Shown here: piece after piece, positions 16,489-23,157 of the stretch | Layout: each line of letters begins with the position of its first letter | How positions within the stretch are numbered: the first letter of the stretch is position 1 | DNA from: Rhodobacteraceae bacterium CG17_big_fil_post_rev_8_21_14_2_50_63_15 | Lineage (GTDB): Bacteria > Pseudomonadota > Alphaproteobacteria > Rhodobacterales > Rhodobacteraceae | Reading direction: 5' to 3' | Assembly: GCA_002783205.1 (NCBI GenBank) | Contig: PFEY01000044.1 | Location: forward strand, 1 to 36,722 | DNA length: 36,722 bases | Notes under the pieces: model-generated | Told to the model about the DNA's origin: nothing | The model's database searches: none | What the model saw: the letters and a program-made list of their open reading frames with translations, nothing else | Made by a program: the position numbers and the translations under genes

Positions 16489-16772
16489 TCCACCACCTTC
16501 GGCACGGCAAAGAACCCCTCGCGCGCATCGGGCGCGTTCGACAGCACCTTGGCCTGCTGATCGCCATCCGTGACCACATCGGCCCGCCGCTTGAGCCGCA
16601 TCGGCGTCACACTCGTCATCGGCTCGACGCCCGTCACATCGACCTCGTTCAACTGCGCGATGAAGCCGAGGATGGTGTTGAATTCCTGCGCCAGCACTGG
16701 CAGCGCGTCGGGCTCGACGCGAATGCGCGCGAGCTTTGCCACCTTGGCTGCGGTCTCAAGATCAATCGACAT
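16485..16772 (-). CDS. gatC: Asp-tRNA(Asn)/Glu-tRNA(Gln) amidotransferase subunit C
   Basis: A 95-residue scaffold subunit that wraps around the GatA-GatB interface and stabilises the transamidase. Family features are [43 protein letters not shown] at about 9-52 and the closing [19 protein letters not shown]. The ATG at 16772 gives the usual [17 protein letters not shown] start. It is the first gene of a gatC-gatA-lipoprotein-amidase series on the minus strand. The 150-bp gap to the divergent UPF0173 gene holds no clear promoter by eye. Confidence 0.96.
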   Translation of the reverse strand: MSIDLETAAKVAKLARIRVEPDALPVLAQEFNTILGFIAQLNEVDVTGVEPMTSVTPMRLKRRADVVTDGDQQAKVLSNAPDAREGFFAVPKVVE

Positions 16773-16922
16773 GCGTCTCTCCCCTCGTCCGGTCGTGCCA
16801 GCGTTTAGCGCCCGGACCGGGCGGGTGCAAGCGGGTGGGCCCTAAGGCATTCGGGCAAGAAGCCTTTTCCTATCTCGCATGACTTGCTAGTTTGGGCTCG
16901 TCGCAGGAAAATGGAGGCGAAA

Positions 16923-17615
16923 ATGCAGATCACATGGCTGGGTCACAGTTCCTTTCGCATCGAGATCGGCGGGCAGGTGATCCTGCTCGATCCCTGGCTG
17001 GAGGGCAACCCGATGCTGCCCGAGACACACCACGCGGCGGCGACCGCTGGGGCCACCCACATCCTTCTGACCCATGCGCATTTCGATCATCTGGGCGGGC
17101 TCCTGCCTCTGGCCAAGGCGATTGGCGTGCCGGTGGTCGGGCAGTATGACCTGATCTCTCATTGGCAGAGCAAGGAAGGGATCGACGGGATCGGCTTCAA
17201 CAAGGGGGGCACGGTCGATCTGGGGGGCGTCCGGGTGACGATGGTGCATGCCACCCATTCGACCTCGATCGCGACGCCGGATGGCCCGCAGGTGACGGGC
17301 AGCGAATGCGGCTACATGATCGCGGCCGAAGGCCATGTGATCTATGTTTCGGGCGACACCGATGTCATGGCCGACATGGGCGTCTTCAACGCGCTGCATC
17401 ATCCCGATATCGGCATCCTCTGCGCCGGCGGCTATTACACCATGGATATGGCGCGGGCCGCCTATGCCGCAAAGACCTTCTTTGATTTCAAGGTGGTGAT
17501 CCCCTGCCACTACCGCACCTTTCCGGTGCTCGAACAATCGGCCGAGATGCTTGCCAAAGGCCTGCCGGGTGTCGATGTGATCGAACCGCAGGTGATGCAG
17601 GCGATCCGGATCTGA
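16923..17615 (+). CDS. UPF0173 metal-dependent hydrolase (metallo-beta-lactamase fold)
   Basis: A 230-residue metallo-beta-lactamase-fold protein, the whole length being one domain. MQITWLGHSSFRIEIGG opens the fold, and LLTHAHFDHLGG (HxHxDH at 51-56) gives the first metal site. HATHST, YVSGDTDV and VIPCHYRTFP provide the remaining expected ligands. The UPF0173 family hydrolyses unknown substrates. GGAGG lies 7 nt before the ATG at 16923, which decides the start. It converges with rluB across 54 bp occupied almost entirely by a GC-rich hairpin repeat. Confidence 0.93.
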   Translation: MQITWLGHSSFRIEIGGQVILLDPWLEGNPMLPETHHAAATAGATHILLTHAHFDHLGGLLPLAKAIGVPVVGQYDLISHWQSKEGIDGIGFNKGGTVDLGGVRVTMVHATHSTSIATPDGPQVTGSECGYMIAAEGHVIYVSGDTDVMADMGVFNALHHPDIGILCAGGYYTMDMARAAYAAKTFFDFKVVIPCHYRTFPVLEQSAEMLAKGLPGVDVIEPQVMQAIRI

Positions 17616-17622
17616 GCGCGGC

Positions 17623-17668
17623 GCGGGGGCCAGCCCCCGCACCCCCGGGGTTCTTCAGCCAAGAAGAA
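17623..17668. repeat. Intergenic GC-rich hairpin element, copy 1
   Basis: GCGGGGGC (17623-17630) pairs with GCCCCCGC (17633-17640); ACCCCCGGGG follows (17641-17650), then a tail TTCTTCAGCCAAGAAGAA. It fills the gap between the convergent UPF0173 and rluB genes. A second, similarly organised copy lies at 36003-36053 in the opposite orientation. It probably serves as a bidirectional terminator; dispersed copies across the genome are expected but not checked. Confidence 0.7.
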
Positions 17669-17669
17669 A

Positions 17670-18467
17670 TCAGGGCGTGCGGCGGCGGCGCTGCGGTCGG
17701 GGGCGCGCCGGCTTGACGGTTTGCGGCTCCGGCTCCTGCGGCAGACCCAACTGATCGCGCAGCACACGGGGGCGGATCTCCTCGACCGCGCCGGGTTTCA
17801 GGGGACCCAGCTGGAAGGGGCCGTAGGACAGCCGGATAAGCCGGTTCACCACCAGCCCGACCGCCTCCATCGCGCGGCGGATCTCGCGGTTCTTGCCTTC
17901 GCGGAGCGCCACCGTGATCCAGGCATTGGCGCCTTGCTGGCGATCAAGCGTCACCATCATCGGCTGAAACCTCTCGCCTTCGACGATGAGCCCGTTGCGC
18001 AGCGGATCGAAGGTGGCCTCGGTCGGCCTGCCATTCACCCGCACCCGGTAGCGGCGCAGCCAGCCGGTCGAGGGCAGTTCGAGCTTGCGCTTGAGTTCGC
18101 CGTCATTGGTCAGAAGCAGGAGACCTTCGGAATTGAGATCGAGCCGCCCCACGCTCATCACCCGCGGCATGTCGCCGGGCAGATCGTCGTAGATGGTGGC
18201 GCGACCCTGTTCGTCGCGGCTGGTCGTCACGCGGCCCGCCGGCTTGTGATAAAGCCAGAGCCGCGCCGGTTCGGGGGCCTCGAGCGGGCGACCATCGACG
18301 GTGATCCTGTCCGCAGGCGTCACGTTGAGCGCGGGCGAGACGATCTTCTGGCCATTGACAGTGACGCGCCCCGCCTCGATCAGCCGTTCGGCGTCACGGC
18401 GGCTGGCAATGCCGGCGCGGGCGATGACCTTGGCGATGCGATCGCCGCTCGATGGTTCTGTACTCAT
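17670..18467 (-). CDS. rluB: 23S rRNA pseudouridine synthase, RluB type
   Basis: A 265-residue RsuA/RluB-family enzyme; RluB makes pseudouridine 2605 in 23S rRNA. The S4 RNA-binding domain spans about 9-62 (DRIAKVIARAGIASRRDAERLIEAGRVTVNGQ). The catalytic domain has GRLDLNSEGLLLLTNDG with catalytic Asp110, then REGKNREIRRAMEAVGL and the LIRLSYGPFQLG motif. A basic, proline-rich C-tail ends in RPRPQRRRRTP and may add RNA contacts. The start at 18467 (MSTEPSSGDRIAKVIARAG) is a normal family N-terminus. RluB is distinguished from RluE/RsuA mainly by the complete S4 domain and length; the assignment to one rRNA position is by family. Confidence 0.9.
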   Translation of the reverse strand: MSTEPSSGDRIAKVIARAGIASRRDAERLIEAGRVTVNGQKIVSPALNVTPADRITVDGRPLEAPEPARLWLYHKPAGRVTTSRDEQGRATIYDDLPGDMPRVMSVGRLDLNSEGLLLLTNDGELKRKLELPSTGWLRRYRVRVNGRPTEATFDPLRNGLIVEGERFQPMMVTLDRQQGANAWITVALREGKNREIRRAMEAVGLVVNRLIRLSYGPFQLGPLKPGAVEEIRPRVLRDQLGLPQEPEPQTVKPARPRPQRRRRTP

Positions 18468-18533
18468 GCGCCTGCGCATAGCGCAAAGCCAGGCCTTGCG
18501 AAAGCGCAGATCGGCGGGCACAAGCAGGCCATG

Positions 18534-18998
18534 ATGTTTCGCAGTTACATGTCCGCCGCCCTGAGCGAAGCCCGCGCTGCCGCCGCACGCGGCGAGGTTC
18601 CGGTGGGCGCGGTGGTGGTGAACCCATCGGGGCGGATCGTGGCGCAGGCGGGCAACCGGACGCGCGAGCTATGCGATCCGTCAGCCCATGCCGAGATGCT
18701 GGCGATTCGCGCCGCCTGCGCCGCGCTCGGATCAGAGCGGCTGACGGACCACGCCCTCTATGTGACTCTCGAGCCCTGCGCGATGTGCGCCGGCGCCATC
18801 GCGGCGGCCCGCATCGCGCGGCTCTATTATGGGGCCGCCGATCCCAAATCGGGTGGCGTGGCGCATGGCGCGCGGGTCTTTGCGCATCCGCAATGCCACC
18901 ATCTGCCCGAGGTCTATGACGGCATCGCCGCCGCCGAGGCCGAGGCGCTGCTCACGGCGTTTTTCCGCGCGCGGCGCGCATCGTCAGAAGAGCGTTAG
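18534..18998 (+). CDS. tadA: tRNA(Arg) adenosine-34 deaminase
   Basis: A 154-residue zinc deaminase that converts A34 of tRNA-Arg(ACG) to inosine, an essential wobble modification. The cytidine-deaminase fold shows EVPVGAVVV at 21-29, HAE with His52 and catalytic Glu54 in DPSAHAEMLAIRAA, and zinc cysteines Cys82 and Cys85 in TLEPCAMCAGAI. The C-terminal PKSGGVAHGARVF region is the tRNA-recognition stretch of TadA. Two adjacent ATGs exist at 18531 and 18534 and either may be used. It is divergent from rluB with a 63-66-bp gap, and its last 15 bp overlap the 3' end of the LysR gene. Confidence 0.96.
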   Translation: MFRSYMSAALSEARAAAARGEVPVGAVVVNPSGRIVAQAGNRTRELCDPSAHAEMLAIRAACAALGSERLTDHALYVTLEPCAMCAGAIAAARIARLYYGAADPKSGGVAHGARVFAHPQCHHLPEVYDGIAAAEAEALLTAFFRARRASSEER

Positions 18999-19949
18999 CG
19001 CGTCGGCCAGAAACGGGTGGCGCGCGATCGCCGGGTCGAGCACCGTGGCGCGCAGGATCGGCTTGAGCTTGGCCGCCAGCGTCGCGGGCATGTCCTGCAG
19101 GATCCCCTTGCGCGCCGTCACGCTGATCGTGCGCGAGAGCGGCTCCATCGGCAATTCCAGCACGTCGATCTGATCGGCAAAGCGCCGCGCCCGCATCAGC
19201 GCGAGCGGGGTCAGGATCGACCAGCCCGCCCCCTGCCCGACCAGCGCCAGAATGGAATGATAGCTGTCGAGCTCGAAGCGGTGTGGCAGGGTGAGGTTCT
19301 GCCGGGCCAGATGCGACGAGATGAGCCGCCCCATGTAGTGCCGTTGCGTATACTGGATGAGCGGCAGACGTTTCAGCTGGCGCAGGATATCGCGCTCTGG
19401 CCGGATCACGCCGCGCGGGGCGGCCACGGCAAAGCCTTCGCGCAACACCGGATGCACCTCGGTCCAGTCAGCCCCGCCGCCAAGTTCGGCCGCCACGATC
19501 ACGTCGAGCGCGCGTGCATCAAGCTGATCATAGAGATGATGGCTGGCCCCGGTTTCCAGCAGGAACTGACAGCCCTTCAACTCTCCGGCCATGTGGGTGA
19601 GAAGCTGCGGCGTCACATCCGCCTCGAGATCCTCGATCATCCCCAGCCGGAACCGGGTCAGCGTCGAGAGATGCGACATCGCCAGTTCGGCCCGCGCCTG
19701 TGCCGCCTCGTTGAGGATCGCCTGCGCGCGGCGCTGCATGATCTCGCCCGCGGGCGTCAGACGGATCGGGCGCTCGTTGCGTTGCAGGAGCGTGGCGCCG
19801 ACCGCGCCTTCGAGATTGGTCAGTTGCTGGCTCACCGCCGAAGGGCTTGCCCCCAGGCGGCGCGCCGCAGCCGAAATCGAGCGTTCGTCGGCGGCGGCCA
19901 TGAACACCTCGATGCCCCAGAGGGTTATCCGTCCCGGGCTGTCGACCAT
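18984..19949 (-). CDS. LysR family transcriptional regulator
   Basis: A 321-residue LysR-type regulator. The winged HTH is near the N-terminus: EVFMAAADERSISAAARRLGASPSAVSQQLTNLEGAVGATLLQRNERPIRLTPAGE at about 14-69. The periplasmic-binding-like effector domain spans about 95-300. Its target and effector are unknown. The ATG at 19949 lies 6 bp after the phaR stop with an AGG at the right distance, so it is probably the last gene of a phaP/phaR transcript. That position invites a link to carbon storage, but no operator here supports it. The 3' end overlaps tadA by 15 bp. Confidence 0.92.
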   Translation of the reverse strand: MVDSPGRITLWGIEVFMAAADERSISAAARRLGASPSAVSQQLTNLEGAVGATLLQRNERPIRLTPAGEIMQRRAQAILNEAAQARAELAMSHLSTLTRFRLGMIEDLEADVTPQLLTHMAGELKGCQFLLETGASHHLYDQLDARALDVIVAAELGGGADWTEVHPVLREGFAVAAPRGVIRPERDILRQLKRLPLIQYTQRHYMGRLISSHLARQNLTLPHRFELDSYHSILALVGQGAGWSILTPLALMRARRFADQIDVLELPMEPLSRTISVTARKGILQDMPATLAAKLKPILRATVLDPAIARHPFLADALTLF

Positions 19950-19955
19950 GGGCGC

Positions 19956-20513
19956 CTATCTGTCCAGCTTCGAGAGCTTGTCCTGCAACTCCGCAAGCTG
20001 CTTCTTGATCGCGTCAAGATCGCCCGAGGCGTCCTTTGTGTCACTGTCGGCCTTGGAGGACTTTCCGCCAAGCCCGGAAAACCCGCCTGTCATCGCCCGC
20101 ATGAAGGCCTCTTGCTGGGCGCGCATGGCCTCCATTCCAGGCATCGCGGCCAGCGGATTGGCCTTGGTCATGTTCTCCAGCATCTTCGACTGACCATCGC
20201 GCAGCATCTCGAAACTGGCCGCCAGGAATTCGGGCACGACGCTCGTCGCCTGCGTGGTATAGCTGCGCACGAGATCCGTGAGCACATTGATCGGCAGCAC
20301 GCTCTCGCCCCGGCTCTCGTGCTCTGCCACGATCTGCAACAGATATTGCCGGGTCAGGTCATCGCCGGACTTGAGGTCGATGATCTGCACCTCGCGCCCG
20401 GCGCGGATAAATTCGGCGATATCCTCGAGGGTGACATAATCGGAGGTTTCGGTGTTGTAGAGCCTGCGGCTGGCATAGCGTTTGATCAGCAGCGGTTTTT
20501 TCGTATCGGCCAA
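19956..20513 (-). CDS. phaR: Polyhydroxyalkanoate synthesis repressor
   Basis: A 185-residue repressor that binds both nascent PHB and DNA, releasing phasin expression when polymer accumulates. The N-terminal DNA-binding/accumulation domain is nearly invariant: KKPLLIKRYASRRLYNTETSDYVTLEDIAEFIRAG at 5-39, then IIDLKSGDDLTRQYLLQIVAEHES. The middle PHB_acc region is VLPINVLTDLVRSYTTQATSVVPEFLAASFEMLR. A Lys/Asp-rich linker and a coiled-coil tail (LDAIKKQLAELQDKLSKL) end the protein. The start is a TTG at 20513, fixed by AGGA 8 nt upstream and the family N-terminus MADTKKP. A CTGC-N3-GCAG operator 28 bp upstream points to autoregulation. Confidence 0.96.
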   Translation of the reverse strand: MADTKKPLLIKRYASRRLYNTETSDYVTLEDIAEFIRAGREVQIIDLKSGDDLTRQYLLQIVAEHESRGESVLPINVLTDLVRSYTTQATSVVPEFLAASFEMLRDGQSKMLENMTKANPLAAMPGMEAMRAQQEAFMRAMTGGFSGLGGKSSKADSDTKDASGDLDAIKKQLAELQDKLSKLDR

Positions 20514-20532
20514 GGGGGTGTCCTCCCGCAAA

Positions 20533-20551
20533 ATGCAGCGCTGCATCGCAG
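20533..20551. promoter_or_regulatory. PhaR operator upstream of phaR
   Basis: CTGCATCGCAG at 20541-20551 fits CTGC-N3-GCAG, the motif reported for Rhodobacter PhaR. It overlaps a perfect 14-bp palindrome, ATGCAGCGCTGCAT (20533-20546). The site lies 20-38 bp upstream of the phaR TTG, where bound PhaR would block its own expression. Confidence 0.65.
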
Positions 20552-20569
20552 CTTAGACATATGCGCGGC

Positions 20570-20600
20570 AAAAAGAAAGGGCGAGCCATGAGGCTCGCCC
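20570..20600 (-). terminator. Rho-independent terminator downstream of phaP
   Basis: A perfect 9-bp stem, GGGCGAGCC (20579-20587) and GGCTCGCCC (20592-20600), with a 4-nt loop. On the minus strand it is followed by TTTCTTTTT. It ends the phasin transcript before phaR, although some read-through into phaR is plausible. Confidence 0.85.
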
Positions 20601-20609
20601 GACGCAGGT

Positions 20610-20637
20610 CATACCCTTCTGGGAGGGTCAGGGTATG
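20610..20637 (-). repeat. Second hairpin in the phaP 3' region
   Basis: CATACCCT (20610-20617) and AGGGTATG (20630-20637) are a perfect 8-bp inverted repeat with a 12-nt loop, lying between the phaP stop and the terminator hairpin. Two stacked 3' hairpins would protect an abundant mRNA from exonucleases. Confidence 0.6.
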
Positions 20638-20647
20638 GTATCCGCGC

Positions 20648-21097
20648 TTACTTTGCGGCAGCAGTCGCTTTTTTGGTGGCGGCGGTCATTTCGTCGGCCG
20701 CTTTCTTGACTGCGTTGGTCGCATCTTCCTGAATGGACTTGCCAGCCGACAGCATCAGTTCGACGGTTTCCATCTGAACTTTCTTTGCAACTTCTGCGAA
20801 GGCGGCCATGTTTTCGGCGGCAACTTCGGCATTGGCCGATGCGAAATCGGTCATTGCTTTTGCATAATCAGCAGGCTCTGCCTTGGCTTTCGACATCTCG
20901 GCCAGCTTGGCGAGGGTGTCTTTGGTCCATTTGTTCGAAATCTCGGCCGATTTTTCGGCAGCCGACAGTGCAACACCAGAGAGCTTCTCGCTCAGGGTTG
21001 CCTGGTTCTTGAAGGCATCTTCCATTGCTTTGGTGTCAACGGGAAACGCGCCCATGATGTCTTTGAACATCGCGGTGAAATCTTGGGTCTTTGCCAT
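20648..21097 (-). CDS. phaP: Phasin, PHB granule-associated protein
   Basis: A 149-residue amphipathic helical protein that coats polyhydroxybutyrate granules and limits their coalescence. It has the Phasin_2 pattern: MAKTQDFTAMFKDIMGAFPVDTKAMEDAFKNQATLSEKLSGVALSAAEKSAEISNKWTKDTLAKLAEM, then an Ala/Lys-rich tail (KKAADEMTAATKKATAAAK). No transmembrane segment or signal is present. GAGAGGA lies 8-10 nt before the ATG at 21097. It stands between phaC and phaR and carries its own promoter, with a PhaR operator inside it and a second one just upstream, plus two 3' hairpins. High, polymer-dependent expression is the expected behaviour. Confidence 0.95.
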   Translation of the reverse strand: MAKTQDFTAMFKDIMGAFPVDTKAMEDAFKNQATLSEKLSGVALSAAEKSAEISNKWTKDTLAKLAEMSKAKAEPADYAKAMTDFASANAEVAAENMAAFAEVAKKVQMETVELMLSAGKSIQEDATNAVKKAADEMTAATKKATAAAK

Positions 21098-21152
21098 TTG
21101 TAAGGTCCTCTCGGTTGAGCGGGGTCATCCGCCGTCTGTGTAACTGAGAGGA

Positions 21153-21181
21153 GATATACATGCTGCGTCGCAGCATTTCAA
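21153..21181 (-). promoter_or_regulatory. phaP promoter with the operator in its spacer
   Basis: On the minus strand TTGAAA (21181-21176) and TATATC (21158-21153) are separated by exactly 17 bp. The spacer contains the near-complete palindrome TGCTGCGACGCAGCA, so a bound repressor would directly exclude RNA polymerase. Transcription would start about 49 nt before the phaP ATG. Confidence 0.7.
21160..21176. promoter_or_regulatory. PhaR operator O1 in the phaP promoter
   Basis: ATGCTGCG-T-CGCAGCAT is a perfect 17-nt palindrome containing CTGCGTCGCAG (CTGC-N3-GCAG at 21163-21173). It is the strongest match among the four sites in this window. Confidence 0.75.
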
Positions 21182-21190
21182 GTATTTTTT

Positions 21191-21201
21191 CTGCAACGCA
21201 G
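21191..21201. promoter_or_regulatory. PhaR operator O2 upstream of the phaP -35
   Basis: CTGCAACGCAG fits CTGC-N3-GCAG. Its centre is 28 bp from that of O1, so the two sites lie on almost opposite to the same face within about 2.7 helical turns and could bind cooperatively. Confidence 0.65.
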
Positions 21202-21237
21202 CAAAATTCATGGCGCTGCTGAAAAAACGGCGACGTG

Positions 21238-23040
21238 TCAGAGGCTTGCCTTTTTCCGCACATAGGTGCCCGGTGCCGGTGCAAGTGGAGGATGGTCCGA
21301 ATCCCCTGGCGTGGGTGCCGCAACCATCTTGCCCGAGCGATTCCGCAGCCAAGCCTCCCAGCGTGGCCACCAAGAGCCCTCATGGTCCTGCGCCCCCGCG
21401 ATCCAGGCCTCTGCCGTGCCGCTCAGATCGTCATTCGTGTAATGCCCGTATTTCTTTTTCGTCGGCGGATTGACGATCCCCGCGATATGCCCCGATTCGG
21501 ACAGGATGAAGCTGCGATCCTTCGCTCCGGTCTGCTGAAACCCGCGATAGCAATCCTTCCAGGCGGCAATATGGTCGGTCTCGCAGGTGATCGCCATCAG
21601 CGGAACCTTGACATCCCTGATATGCAACGTCTCGCCAAGGATCTTGTAGCCATCAGTGACGAAATCATTGCTCTGGCACAGTTGCCGGAGATATTGCACC
21701 GTCATCCGCCCCGGCAGATTGGCCCCGTCGCCATTCCAGTAGAGCAGGTCAAAGGCTGGCGGCGCCTCGCCCATCATGTAGCTGCGCACGGCCGGCTGAT
21801 AGATCAGGTCGCGCGAGCGCAGGAAGGACATCGTGCGCGACATGATGAACGAGCGCAGCACGCCCTGCGCCGCCACCTCATCTTCGATCCCGTCGATGAA
21901 ATCATCCTGAAGAAATGGCGTGAACTCGCCCTGTTCCGAGAAATCGGTGAGCGCCGTGAAAAACGTCGCCGATTTCACCGATTTGTCGCCGCGTTTGGCC
22001 AGAAGCGCCAGCGTCAGGTGCAGCGTGGTGCCCGCGATGCAATAGCCCACGGTGTTGACCTGCTTCTGGCCAGTGATCGCCTTGACCTCGCGGATCGCGG
22101 TCAGGAACCCTTCATCGATGTAATCCTCAAGCCCCACATCGGCATAACTCGCATCCGGATTGACCCAGCTCACGACGAACAGGGTATAGCCCTGGTCGGT
22201 GATCCACTTGATCAGGCTGTTCTCCGGCTTGAGATCCATGATGTAGAACTTGTTGATCCAGGGCGGAAAGATGATCAACGGGATTTCATGCACCTCTTCC
22301 CTCGTCGGCGCGTATTGAATGAGCTCCATCATCCGGTTGCGATAGATCACCTCTCCGGGCGCGGTGGCGATGTTGACGCCAAGCTCGAACGCCTTGTCGT
22401 CAGCCAGCCGCACCACCATTTCGCCCTTGTTTGCCTCGAGATCGGCAATCAGGTTCTCCAGCCCCTTGACCAGGCTTTCGCCCTCAGTCTCGACCGCGCG
22501 CTCGAGCGCGTCGGGATTGGTGCCCAGAAAATTGGTCGGCGCCATCATGTCGATGATCTGATGTGCAAAATAGTCCAGCCGCTTCTTGTCCTTGGGCGTC
22601 AGATCGTCAACATCGCCCAAAGCGTTCTCGATCGCCTTGGCATTCATGGCATATTGCTGCTTGATGTATTTGAAATAGGGATGCGTATTCCACAGCGGGT
22701 TGGCAAAGCGCTTGTCGCCCGCCAACGGATCCGGCTCAGAGGGTTCGCCTGTCGTGTCGCCACGCAGCATCATCTGCTGCGACTCCAGAAAATGGCGCAC
22801 CGACTTTCCCCAGTAGTCAAGCTGCTGCTCATAGATCTTGCCCGGATTCTCGAACATCTCTGACCAATAGGACGATGCGGCCTTGGCAAACAGATCCTGT
22901 GACGGCCCGTTCAGCGTGGGATTGGCAGGGGTGCGCGCGGCAAGGGCCTGAATGAAGCGCTGCGACAGTTCCTCAACCTTGGAGAGATTTTCATTCAACT
23001 TTTCGAGGTTTTGACCTGCGACATCGTCTTTCATTGCCAT
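21238..23040 (-). CDS. phaC: Class I poly(3-hydroxyalkanoate) synthase
   Basis: A 600-residue PHA synthase that polymerises (R)-3-hydroxybutyryl-CoA on granules. An N-terminal PhaC_N region (about 50-300) holds LWNTHPYFKYIKQQY and the TREEVHEIPLIIFPPWINKFYIMDL core. The alpha/beta-hydrolase catalytic domain has Cys334 in the lipase-like box VGYCIAGTTL, Asp489 in TCETDHIAAW and His518 in SESGHIAGI. The box here has Ala where most class I enzymes have Gly (GYCIGG). The length and absence of PhaE mark class I. The start at 23040 gives MAMKDDVAGQ; AAGGGG is about 13 nt upstream, a loose Shine-Dalgarno. It is divergent from phaZ across 117 bp. Confidence 0.97.
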   Translation of the reverse strand: MAMKDDVAGQNLEKLNENLSKVEELSQRFIQALAARTPANPTLNGPSQDLFAKAASSYWSEMFENPGKIYEQQLDYWGKSVRHFLESQQMMLRGDTTGEPSEPDPLAGDKRFANPLWNTHPYFKYIKQQYAMNAKAIENALGDVDDLTPKDKKRLDYFAHQIIDMMAPTNFLGTNPDALERAVETEGESLVKGLENLIADLEANKGEMVVRLADDKAFELGVNIATAPGEVIYRNRMMELIQYAPTREEVHEIPLIIFPPWINKFYIMDLKPENSLIKWITDQGYTLFVVSWVNPDASYADVGLEDYIDEGFLTAIREVKAITGQKQVNTVGYCIAGTTLHLTLALLAKRGDKSVKSATFFTALTDFSEQGEFTPFLQDDFIDGIEDEVAAQGVLRSFIMSRTMSFLRSRDLIYQPAVRSYMMGEAPPAFDLLYWNGDGANLPGRMTVQYLRQLCQSNDFVTDGYKILGETLHIRDVKVPLMAITCETDHIAAWKDCYRGFQQTGAKDRSFILSESGHIAGIVNPPTKKKYGHYTNDDLSGTAEAWIAGAQDHEGSWWPRWEAWLRNRSGKMVAAPTPGDSDHPPLAPAPGTYVRKKASL

Positions 23041-23065
23041 TTGAAATATTTCCCCTTAACATTTT

Positions 23066-23076
23066 CTGCCATGCAG
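23066..23076. promoter_or_regulatory. PhaR operator between phaC and phaZ
   Basis: CTGCCATGCAG fits CTGC-N3-GCAG and lies 25 bp upstream of phaC and 81 bp upstream of phaZ. On the plus strand it falls between a TTAACA (23056) and a weak TAGCGT, so either gene could be affected. Promoter hexamers here are poor. Confidence 0.6.
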
Positions 23077-23157
23077 CATAGCGTTCGACCAATTGGCGGG
23101 GCGTAGATCCGGATTATCGGTGTTTTCAATTGCGCGCTGCCTGAACAGGAGACGACG

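Noticed and set aside
21202..21237. Terminator for phaC in the phaC-phaP gap
   Set aside because: A CAGCA/TGCTG pair exists, but the T-run is on the wrong side for minus-strand termination.
21235..22863. 542-codon open frame antisense to phaC
   Set aside because: Mirror of a strongly coding gene in high-GC DNA; composition is His/Arg/Asp-rich without a recognisable domain.
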